From Bacillus thuringiensis (GTDB lineage: Bacteria > Bacillota > Bacilli > Bacillales > Bacillaceae_G): a stretch of 64,000 nt of DNA. The stretch covers positions 186,001 to 250,000 of the forward strand of contig NZ_CP012101.1 of assembly GCF_001182785.1 (NCBI RefSeq), read 5' to 3'. The notes below the pieces were generated by a model. It was given only the letters and a program-made list of their open reading frames with translations, made no database searches and had not been told where the DNA came from. The position numbers and the translations under genes are program-made. Positions 7,761 to 15,118 of this stretch are shown here, in pieces; positions within the stretch are counted from its first letter, which is position 1; every line of letters starts with the position of its first letter.

Positions 7761-8963
7761 TTAATAACCCCTCTCATTTTGATATGCGGTTTCTTTTTGC
7801 ATACGCTCATAATACTTTTGGTTCTTCCAGCTTTCGTATTCACTTTTAAAAGCGCCTTCCACTTTTCTCATAGAATACTGAATAGATACATTCTGCTGAA
7901 ATTTTCGAAATGACTTTGATTTTTTCATGTGATGGATTCTTTTTTGTTCTTTATCATATGCCTTCATTTCTTGTAAAAAGGCGTTCCCCATTCGTTTATA
8001 CAGGTCACTGATTTTATTCGTTTTATAATTTTCATATTGCTTCTTATCATACTTTCCTTCCCCATATGCTTCTTTAAAAACTTGCACTTCTTTATCTAAC
8101 TTTAGGAGAAACTTATCGTAATCTTTTTTATGATGATGTTGAATATACCGACTGCTTAATTCATCAATTTGTGGCTTTAATGGTTGAATCGTATTGTAGC
8201 TATATTGCCACTGTCTTTTATCACTTGGTAACTGTTTATAGATTTGTAAAAACAATGGTTTCAAATGTTGATTACGCCAATCAAAAACGGAATCTTCTTT
8301 TTTCCTTCCCACCATATTGTTTCGAATCAGATCATTAATTTGTTTTTGCTCCTGCTTACGATCTAACAGATTATTTACGACTTTACCCTTCATCGCATCT
8401 AACGTTTTTGGTTTTCTTTTGCCACGTTCTCTCGTTGGAAATGGTTCAACAATTGCCACATGAATATGAATATTATCCGTATTAAAATGAATGGCTGCCG
8501 ACCAAATAGAGCTTTTTTCCACCCCCTCTCTTTTTTGCATTTCCTTCATCATAAGCCTTGTTACATCCATTAACTTTTTCTCATCCAACGTTTTTGTTTT
8601 CTCATCATAAATTCCTTGTTTCTCTAGCCAAGGATTATGAAAAGAAATGACATCTTGCCACATGATACTTCCATTCTCATGAGCGGTTTTAAACATTTCC
8701 TTTAAGGACTTTTTCTCACTTTCTGTTAAGCGATTTGCGTGTTCCGTAAATAGTGCCGATGTCTTTTCTGAATTACCCATATAGTCTTGATACGTTTCGA
8801 ACATTTTCGGATTCAACTTTACTTCACTTTTCGCTTCCTCCCGATCTACATAATCAATATAGTTCTGAAACGCATCGGAACTTGGTAACACAAATTTCGT
8901 TTTTAAAACAACACCCGGTGTGACGGAAGATTGAACAGAAACCTCATTACTCATTTTCAACAT
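7761..8963 (-). CDS. MobP-type relaxase
   Basis: The 400-aa protein carries the HUH signature NTDNIHIHVAIVEP near residue 165, in which HxHxAI supplies metal ligands. A tyrosine-containing N-terminal region (FQNYIDYVDREEA) is the likely nicking segment. The C-terminal half is basic and helical. By layout it belongs to the MobP2-like relaxases of Firmicutes, which nick oriT and pilot the transferred strand. It overlaps the RHH gene by 17 bases, and an oriT-like region lies 300 bases upstream. An ATG at 8954 is an alternative start. Confidence 0.85.
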   Translation of the reverse strand: MLKMSNEVSVQSSVTPGVVLKTKFVLPSSDAFQNYIDYVDREEAKSEVKLNPKMFETYQDYMGNSEKTSALFTEHANRLTESEKKSLKEMFKTAHENGSIMWQDVISFHNPWLEKQGIYDEKTKTLDEKKLMDVTRLMMKEMQKREGVEKSSIWSAAIHFNTDNIHIHVAIVEPFPTRERGKRKPKTLDAMKGKVVNNLLDRKQEQKQINDLIRNNMVGRKKEDSVFDWRNQHLKPLFLQIYKQLPSDKRQWQYSYNTIQPLKPQIDELSSRYIQHHHKKDYDKFLLKLDKEVQVFKEAYGEGKYDKKQYENYKTNKISDLYKRMGNAFLQEMKAYDKEQKRIHHMKKSKSFRKFQQNVSIQYSMRKVEGAFKSEYESWKNQKYYERMQKETAYQNERGY

Positions 8964-9207
8964 CCTGCATCATCATTTGAATAAACTCATTCATTTTTTC
9001 CATTGCGCTATAACAATCACTCATCATATGGATATTCTTTTCAATGAGATTTTCTAATTCCATTTCCCTTTTATTTTGTTGCTGAAAAAATGCCAGCATT
9101 TCAATTTGAGCTTTCAAAAATTTTTGTCGGGATATTCCCTTTCTCTTTGCCATTTCATCTATTTTCTTTAAGGCAACTGGATCTATATCTCTTATTTTTA
9201 GATTCAC
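8947..9207 (-). CDS. Ribbon-helix-helix relaxosome accessory protein
   Basis: AAAGGAG eight bases before GTG (9207) sets an 86-aa start, VNLKIRDIDPVALKKIDEMA. Strand and two helices (residues 1-38, with KRKGISRQKFLKAQIEML) fit an RHH DNA-binding domain such as MobC or Arc-like accessory proteins. A helical, methionine-rich oligomerisation tail follows. The gene sits between the relaxase gene and the palindrome cluster at 9343-9449, which is its likely binding site. Confidence 0.7.
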   Translation of the reverse strand: MNLKIRDIDPVALKKIDEMAKRKGISRQKFLKAQIEMLAFFQQQNKREMELENLIEKNIHMMSDCYSAMEKMNEFIQMMMQDVENE

Positions 9208-9264
9208 AATTTCGGCTCCTTTCTGCAATTCTGGGTAGAGATCAAAAAATAGTGAGAAGAGCAT

Positions 9265-9335
9265 AAGGGGTTTCTGCCCCCACCGAGGGTGTGGGGCTAG
9301 GCGGAGCCTAGCGAAACGATGGGGGCAAGAAAATC
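9265..9335. other. Putative oriT core
   Basis: GC-rich DNA in an AT-rich region. It holds the short palindrome CTAGGC-GGA-GCCTAG (9297-9311) and GCCCCCA (near 9276) inverted against TGGGGGC (9320-9326). It lies directly upstream of the RHH and relaxase genes, the usual place for the transfer origin. The nick site is not identified. Confidence 0.6.
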
Positions 9336-9342
9336 CTCTAGG

Positions 9343-9449
9343 TGAGTACTCACTGATGACACAAATTAAACTGATGAGTACTCACTGACGATACAAAAAC
9401 CAACAGATGAGCACTCAGTGAGTACTCAAATATCACTGGTGAGTACTCA
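9343..9449. repeat. Five phased TGAGTACTCA palindromes beside oriT
   Basis: The decamer palindrome TGAGTACTCA occurs at 9343, 9375, 9419 and 9440, with a one-base variant (TGAGCACTCA) at 9408. The start-to-start distances of 32, 33, 11 and 21 bases are close to whole turns of B-DNA, so bound proteins would line up on one helical face. Most copies continue into CTGACGA or CTGATGA, giving a longer directional unit. Confidence 0.85.
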
Positions 9450-9467
9450 CTGACGACATGACTTTTT

Positions 9468-10364
9468 TTACTTTTTATTAATTTCTTGTGCCTTTTGCTC
9501 TAACTTTTTGATCTTATCTCTTGCAATTTTTTGTTCCCCTTTAAACAATTCCACGTTCTTTTCTGATGATTTTATTTTAGATTCTAAGGATGCTATTTTT
9601 GATTGTGTTTCTGTTTTTTCTGCTTCCGTTTGGTACTTCATTTCATCTTGTAATTCTTTTACTTTTTCATAAACTGTCTTCGCATTTTCTTCTTCTAGTT
9701 TGATTGCTTTCCCATAATTTTTTATCTTTGTTTCGATATCCTTTTTGTCTCTTTCTATAAAATCTAGCTCATATGTTTTTTTATCTTCAGCTATCAGTTC
9801 GTCATTCGCTTTTGTTTTTCTTTGATCGGTAAAAATCGTTTGAACTAATTTATTTGGACTTTTTGTTGATACATTTTCTTCTTCATATTCGTTCACATCC
9901 TGTGTAAATTTACGAATATCCATTTGTTCTTTCTCACTATTTTTATTGTAAATATCAAAAGCTAACGCTCCCCAATTCGGAGATAAGTCTTTTACTTCTA
10001 CAACGTATTTTCCGTTCTCCTCATACAATACTTTGACAGGTAATTGAACACCTGGATTTGATTTTTGCTGCGCTTTAAATGTATATCCTGTTTCCTCATA
10101 TCCTTCTAATCGAAAGTAAATTTGTATAAAGTTTTTGTGTGGATTGTATTCCCTTTTTTCTACAATCAATTTCCCCATACCCGACAACTTAATTACTTTA
10201 TTTGTTTCTGTATGAAATAGTTTTTCATCGTTTGGCATGTAAATTTTTGATGTCAAGAAAGCGAAAAAACCAAAAAATAGAAAGCTGATAATTGTTAAGT
10301 AGATCCACGACTTATTTTTTCTTAGATTGATTCTTTCACTCTTCTTACCAATCGCTCCTATCAC
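9468..10364 (-). CDS. Transfer-region membrane protein with coiled coil
   Basis: A short basic N-terminus is followed by one membrane helix (about residues 19-40, WIYLTIISFLFFGFFAFL). Outside the membrane lies a beta-rich domain (residues ~55-145) and a long coiled coil (about 195-298) rich in K, E and Q. It has no recognised enzymatic motif. It lies between the oriT region and the VirB8-like gene, so a structural role in the conjugation channel or in cell contact is inferred. Confidence 0.6.
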   Translation of the reverse strand: MIGAIGKKSERINLRKNKSWIYLTIISFLFFGFFAFLTSKIYMPNDEKLFHTETNKVIKLSGMGKLIVEKREYNPHKNFIQIYFRLEGYEETGYTFKAQQKSNPGVQLPVKVLYEENGKYVVEVKDLSPNWGALAFDIYNKNSEKEQMDIRKFTQDVNEYEEENVSTKSPNKLVQTIFTDQRKTKANDELIAEDKKTYELDFIERDKKDIETKIKNYGKAIKLEEENAKTVYEKVKELQDEMKYQTEAEKTETQSKIASLESKIKSSEKNVELFKGEQKIARDKIKKLEQKAQEINKK

Positions 10365-10385
10365 ACTCTCACCCCATCTTTTTTG

Positions 10386-10964
10386 TTATAAAACTTTCAT
10401 ATTTAACTCTTCCACACTTGTAACTCGCCATGTTTCATTTTCTTTTTTCATGATGATTCGTAACACATTGTTTACTTTTTCTTCTCGGTTTTGCGTTGAA
10501 TCTGTCGTGACATTTATAAATTCAGCTAACACATTGACCTCCTCTTTATCGGGTTCATTTTCTTGTAAATAAAACTTCATTTCTATTGGTTTCGTTTTAT
10601 ACGTATCTCCTAATTCGTATCTATCAGTTGGATAAAATTGTTGTAATAGTTCTTCACTCATAATGGATTTTGCTTTTTCTTTTCGCTCACTGTAGCCTTC
10701 TTTTTCTCGATGAAATGATAATTGAATAAACGTTTCGGCTGTCGATAAATACGCCCTTCTCTGTTGTTCTTGTGCGGAAGGAAGTACCTTATCCAGTCGT
10801 TTTTTTAAGTCTTCATTTTGTTTTGTTAGTAATTCATTTGAAAGTTTTAGCTGTTTTTCTTTACCATCACTCATTGACTTTTTACTCAAATAGATATTAA
10901 AAGCTGTCACACCTACAACTAAAATGACAAACACAATAAACAAAGATTTTCGTTTATCTTTCAT
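10386..10964 (-). CDS. VirB8-like conjugation protein
   Basis: The 192-aa protein has an N-terminal membrane helix (residues 7-26), a short coiled coil (about 36-62) and an extracellular domain of alpha helices then beta strands (ending NNVLRIIMKKENETWRVTSVEEL). This is the NTF2-like layout of VirB8/TcpC-type assembly factors of Gram-positive type IV systems. Sequence identity is low, so the call rests on layout and on its place next to the VirB1- and VirB4-like genes. Confidence 0.65.
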   Translation of the reverse strand: MKDKRKSLFIVFVILVVGVTAFNIYLSKKSMSDGKEKQLKLSNELLTKQNEDLKKRLDKVLPSAQEQQRRAYLSTAETFIQLSFHREKEGYSERKEKAKSIMSEELLQQFYPTDRYELGDTYKTKPIEMKFYLQENEPDKEEVNVLAEFINVTTDSTQNREEKVNNVLRIIMKKENETWRVTSVEELNMKVL

Positions 10965-10991
10965 TCTTTTAGTCTCCTATTCTTTCGGTTT

Positions 10992-12131
10992 TTAGAACCT
11001 TCTTACATGACCAGAAAAGACTTTTTTCCAATACGGATTATTTAAATCTTCAATAGAAACACCTTTATTCGTTTGGCATCCAATGAAGGTATTTTTATCA
11101 ATTACAATACCAACGTGTCCGTCATGTTTGTAGGTATCAAAGAAAATAACATCACCCGGTTTCATATCATTTGCTGATACTTTTGTACCAATTTTATTTA
11201 ATGTTTCCGTACTTACAGCGCCAATCGGACTGGTATACATTCCTACTTGTTCGAATGCCCAGCGTACAAAACTTGAACAATCAAAAATCCCTCTTGCGAT
11301 GTCATTTGTGTTACGTCCTCCACCAAATACATAGGTAGAACGCCCTATCCATTGGCGACCTACATCGGCAACTTTTGAACCGCTACTTCCGCCACTTCCT
11401 GGATTTCCTCCTCCGCCAGAAACAACAGAACCCGGCTGATAATATTTTAAAACTGCGTCAACGTACAAAATATCGCCATAACACGCTTGATATGGTACGG
11501 CTTCTGGTCTAAGGCAATGGTACATTCCTGTGTGTTTCACTTTTTGATATTGTTGTTGTGAAAATTTGATGGCTAATTCTTTCGTATACTTACCACCATT
11601 TGCGCCAACAAAATCAAAAAATCCTGTCCCGAAATTATATGCTTGAAGGGCTGTTTTAATATGATCCATGTCCCCTGGACTCGTTACTCCGGCTCTTTCT
11701 ATCGCATGTTTAAACTCCTGTACACCAGCCCAAATACTGTAATCCGGATCTGTAATACAGTTTGGTGATTTACAATATTTCGTATTAAAAGCGCCTTCGG
11801 AACTCTGCATCGGATCACTACCACGTCCTCCGCTCTCTTGCATCATTTGAGCAAGCATTAAAGCAACAAAAGGTTCTACACCAAAGGCTTTCGCATGCTT
11901 CCGAATCGTAGGTTCCCATTTCAAAACTTCGGGCGAAACATTCATGACTTGCCCTTCACCTGTATACGTAATATCACCCGTGTCTGTTCCACTATCACTC
12001 CCCATTGCCGCAATAAAAATGCTTACTACTCCAAGTAAAAGAAAAGAAAAAAGACCCATCACAAGTAGTGCTAAAGTGATGAGCCATTTCTTTGGTATAA
12101 TCTTTAAAACTAGATGCATAGTATTAAGCAC
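10992..12131 (-). CDS. Bifunctional lysozyme / NlpC-P60 cell-wall hydrolase (VirB1/CwlT type)
   Basis: One N-terminal membrane helix (about 15-42) leads to a lysozyme-like domain with MLAQMMQESGG holding the likely catalytic glutamate near residue 96. After a glycine-rich linker (VVSGGGGNPGSGGSSGS) comes an NlpC/P60 domain, with cysteine in GIFDCSSFVRWAF near 286 and histidine in KHDGHVGIVID near 338. This two-domain design is that of CwlT of ICEBs1 and TcpG-like proteins, which open peptidoglycan for the mating channel. It overlaps the VirB4 gene by 8 bases. Confidence 0.9.
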   Translation of the reverse strand: MLNTMHLVLKIIPKKWLITLALLVMGLFSFLLLGVVSIFIAAMGSDSGTDTGDITYTGEGQVMNVSPEVLKWEPTIRKHAKAFGVEPFVALMLAQMMQESGGRGSDPMQSSEGAFNTKYCKSPNCITDPDYSIWAGVQEFKHAIERAGVTSPGDMDHIKTALQAYNFGTGFFDFVGANGGKYTKELAIKFSQQQYQKVKHTGMYHCLRPEAVPYQACYGDILYVDAVLKYYQPGSVVSGGGGNPGSGGSSGSKVADVGRQWIGRSTYVFGGGRNTNDIARGIFDCSSFVRWAFEQVGMYTSPIGAVSTETLNKIGTKVSANDMKPGDVIFFDTYKHDGHVGIVIDKNTFIGCQTNKGVSIEDLNNPYWKKVFSGHVRRF

Positions 12132-14061
12132 CTCCCCCGAATAACATCAATTCTTCATCTGTTACTTCTACATGAAAATGAATGTTTTTTACAGCCCCAA
12201 TACTTAAGATGACATCCCCTGTTGGCAAATGTGGAATCGCTGCAATCTCACTTTCACTTAACTGTCCTGCAAATACTTTTCGTAACATATCTAAACTGTT
12301 ATTATCTTGCTGCATAATAAATTTGTACTGTGTAAGTTCAAATAGCTTTTTAATTTCGTCAATCATTTCTTGTGAAGATCCTTCCGGTACAAAATCTCGA
12401 ATTGTATGACTTGCATATAAAAGACCTGCAAAATATTTTCGATCTTCACGACTAAGTTTTGTTAAAAATTGTAGCGCATGGGCGCTTTCTTTTTTCGTAT
12501 TTATAATATGATGTGCCTCGTCAATAATAATGAAATAACGAACTACATCTTCAAACGCAAGTTGCTTTTTGTTAAAGGCTTTTAATTGAGGCGCACCGTT
12601 TGAAATCATTTCATTCCAAAGGAGATTTAACACATTAAAAATCTGTGCCTGGAATACCTCTGGTTTAAAACTGGATATATTCCGTAAAGAAAAAGATACA
12701 ACCTGTTCTTTCTTGAAATCTTCAATTGTAGTAGGCCCATCAAATAATTCTGCATATGCTTCTACTAAATTTACAAGATTCAATTCTATCAACTCTAAAC
12801 GATGTTTTCTGCTTTCTCCTAAATTCTCATGGTGTTTTCTATTTTCTACATCCTCATATAATTCATCACGAACAAAAGATAAAAAGTTTGAGAAAATGGG
12901 ATACTCGTTTGGTGTTCTTGTTGTAATTTCATTTTTCGCTCCTTTTTCGTCATTCCATAATCCCATACGAATATATAGTTTACGAAGTAAATTTTCATAT
13001 TCTTTAATTTCATCATCTTTTGCTTCTGGTGCAATGAACCGATAAATAATTGTTAGTTTAGATAAATGCTGGGTAAAACTGACTTCCTCACTTTCTGCTG
13101 TCTTATATACTTGAAGTGGGTTAATCTGACCTTGTGATCCATCTAACGCAATTGTCTTTCCACCTAGCTCTTCTACTGTATCCGTAAACTCTTCTACAAC
13201 ATCAAATACCCGAACAAAGTGACCCTTACTTGCATAATCCACCGTTTTCTTTTTTAACAATGTTGATTTACCCGCACCAGACTTTCCAACCATTACACCG
13301 TTATAACTCTTTCTTTGATTGTCTTTATGAAAAATATCAAAAATAACATTTCCTTTTGTTTTCGTTGTTCCATAATACGTACCGTATGGATCGTGCAAAT
13401 AAGAATAATGAAACGGACACCCACCAGCCAAACTGACTGCCGGAATTTCTTTCCCTTTTCTTCGGTTCACATAATTTTTTTGTGTATCAAAGCTCGTTAC
13501 GAGTGCATCCCATTCATACTCTTGTTCATTTAAAAAGACAGCTCCTCGAAAATTATAAGATTCTAATGTTTCCAGGATTTCTTTTACTTGTTTTTCTAGC
13601 TCATCTATTGTTCTAGCGGAAACATAAATACGAATGTGAATACGTTTCATGACCTCACCTTGTTTCAAATCCGTATAAAGAGCTTCCAGCTCTAAAAATT
13701 CATTTTTTGCATCGATCCGATCTATATTATCCTTCGCTGTATCATGCCGAACACTTTGTTCACTCATGGATTTATTAATCGATTCAACAACTTCATTTCG
13801 ATTATCACTCATGACATCTAATGTTGTGATCACATTTGGCATATTCATAATTTGCTCTAACCAAAAATCATTTACCTCTGTTGGATAATCATAAACATGA
13901 ATGCAAGTACCTAATCCATCACCTGTTTGAAAATAACTTTCTTTAAAACTAATTCCCCCTTGTGGCTGAACTCTAGCCACTAAATAAGGGTTGTAACCTT
14001 TTTTCTTTTTTAGTTCTTCTTGTTTTTCCTTTTTGGATTTTTTACTTTTGAACGCAAACAT
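12124..14061 (-). CDS. VirB4-family conjugation ATPase
   Basis: This 645-aa protein has Walker A in VMVGKSGAGKSTLLKK near residue 260 and Walker B in YFIIIDEAHHI near residue 510. It also contains the helical region typical of VirB4, TraE and ConE ATPases. It powers pilin handling and channel assembly at the cytoplasmic membrane. The N-terminal VirB4 domain seems shortened, while the preceding gene encodes a separate protein that looks like such a domain, so the two may act as one unit. Confidence 0.9.
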   Translation of the reverse strand: MFAFKSKKSKKEKQEELKKKKGYNPYLVARVQPQGGISFKESYFQTGDGLGTCIHVYDYPTEVNDFWLEQIMNMPNVITTLDVMSDNRNEVVESINKSMSEQSVRHDTAKDNIDRIDAKNEFLELEALYTDLKQGEVMKRIHIRIYVSARTIDELEKQVKEILETLESYNFRGAVFLNEQEYEWDALVTSFDTQKNYVNRRKGKEIPAVSLAGGCPFHYSYLHDPYGTYYGTTKTKGNVIFDIFHKDNQRKSYNGVMVGKSGAGKSTLLKKKTVDYASKGHFVRVFDVVEEFTDTVEELGGKTIALDGSQGQINPLQVYKTAESEEVSFTQHLSKLTIIYRFIAPEAKDDEIKEYENLLRKLYIRMGLWNDEKGAKNEITTRTPNEYPIFSNFLSFVRDELYEDVENRKHHENLGESRKHRLELIELNLVNLVEAYAELFDGPTTIEDFKKEQVVSFSLRNISSFKPEVFQAQIFNVLNLLWNEMISNGAPQLKAFNKKQLAFEDVVRYFIIIDEAHHIINTKKESAHALQFLTKLSREDRKYFAGLLYASHTIRDFVPEGSSQEMIDEIKKLFELTQYKFIMQQDNNSLDMLRKVFAGQLSESEIAAIPHLPTGDVILSIGAVKNIHFHVEVTDEELMLFGGGA

Positions 14062-14076
14062 ATTGTTTCCCCCTTA

Positions 14077-14769
14077 CTACCATATATTTTTCGTTCCTAA
14101 TTTTGCATTTTGATTAAACAATTTAAACATAAGCTCTAACTTTTTCTCTTCATCCACCTCTAATAGCTCGGTAGAGCGCTTGATATATCGCTTTGCTGCA
14201 TCTACACGTTCTTTTACGATTAATTCCGTTTCTCCGTAAATAAATAAGAAGGCTTCACGATTGGTTCTGCCCCATTCTAAAAACTGCAGTTCTTTCAACT
14301 TTTGATTTAAAATTCGTTCATACAAAGGACTGGTACACTCTTTAATTTTCTTCTCTATATAACGTTGTTGTTCCGTTGTTTGACATGGGAAGTTTAAAAA
14401 AACGAGTTTAATGGACTGTTTGTAGGCTTGATAAAAATACGCATGTGAGAAAATAACAAATGCTTGCTCATCGCTATTCTTAGAGAACATATCGTCACCT
14501 TCCACTTGAAGAATTTCTAAAAACTCCTCATTTTTCAGTTCAAATATGCCATCCTCTGTCATGTCTACAATTTGCATAATTTCCGAAATACTTTTCTTTA
14601 CCTTTGGTTTTTCTTCTTTCTTTTTGTCGGGTACCACCTTCACAATTTCTTTTGGTTCAGAAATTGATTCTTTTACATTTTTTTCGTTAAATCGAAATGT
14701 ATTTTTCTTTGGTCTTTCTAGTTGTTTTGGCTCTTCTTTCTCTACATCTTTTTCGCTGAATAACGCCAT
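14077..14769 (-). CDS. VirB4 N-terminal-domain-like partner protein
   Basis: After a charged, disordered 65-residue N-terminus comes an alpha/beta region beginning IMQIVDMTEDGIFELKNEEF. It looks like the CagE/TrbE-type N-terminal domain that opens many VirB4 proteins. It has no Walker motifs and no membrane helix. The gene ends 15 bases before the VirB4 ATPase gene. A split VirB4 is the simplest reading, but this rests on resemblance alone. Confidence 0.55.
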   Translation of the reverse strand: MALFSEKDVEKEEPKQLERPKKNTFRFNEKNVKESISEPKEIVKVVPDKKKEEKPKVKKSISEIMQIVDMTEDGIFELKNEEFLEILQVEGDDMFSKNSDEQAFVIFSHAYFYQAYKQSIKLVFLNFPCQTTEQQRYIEKKIKECTSPLYERILNQKLKELQFLEWGRTNREAFLFIYGETELIVKERVDAAKRYIKRSTELLEVDEEKKLELMFKLFNQNAKLGTKNIW

Positions 14770-14783
14770 ATGTGATCCCTCCC

Positions 14784-15071
14784 TTATTGATCGTTATCTA
14801 TGGCGCAATATGCACCTTTTCTTCTTAGCAATGTAATAATTAACACTTCATACATTCGTTTTTGAGGATTCGTACTTGGTCTCCAAATCATGATAATTGC
14901 AACAGCTACCATGAAAAGAATAAATGGTAACTGAAAGGACTCATGTACGAAGTTCCTAAGAATCATCGTTACAACTAATAAACCAATTAATAAAAAGAAA
15001 TCTATTAAATAAAGCACTTTATTAATCCGTAATTCTGTACTGATTTCCTTCGGAATCCGATAACTTCTCAT
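14784..15071 (-). CDS. VirB3/DUF5592-like two-helix membrane protein
   Basis: This 95-aa protein has two closely spaced membrane helices (about residues 21-41 and 47-64), a basic cytoplasmic start (MRSYRIPKEISTELRINK) and a short tail. This matches PrgI/VirB3- or DUF5592-type proteins, which sit upstream of VirB4 genes in Firmicutes conjugation operons and help recruit the ATPase to the membrane. Confidence 0.7.
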   Translation of the reverse strand: MRSYRIPKEISTELRINKVLYLIDFFLLIGLLVVTMILRNFVHESFQLPFILFMVAVAIIMIWRPSTNPQKRMYEVLIITLLRRKGAYCAIDNDQ

Positions 15072-15118
15072 CGGGATTCCCTCCTTTTCGACAATAAAAA
15101 ATAAGCGTACGATTACGC

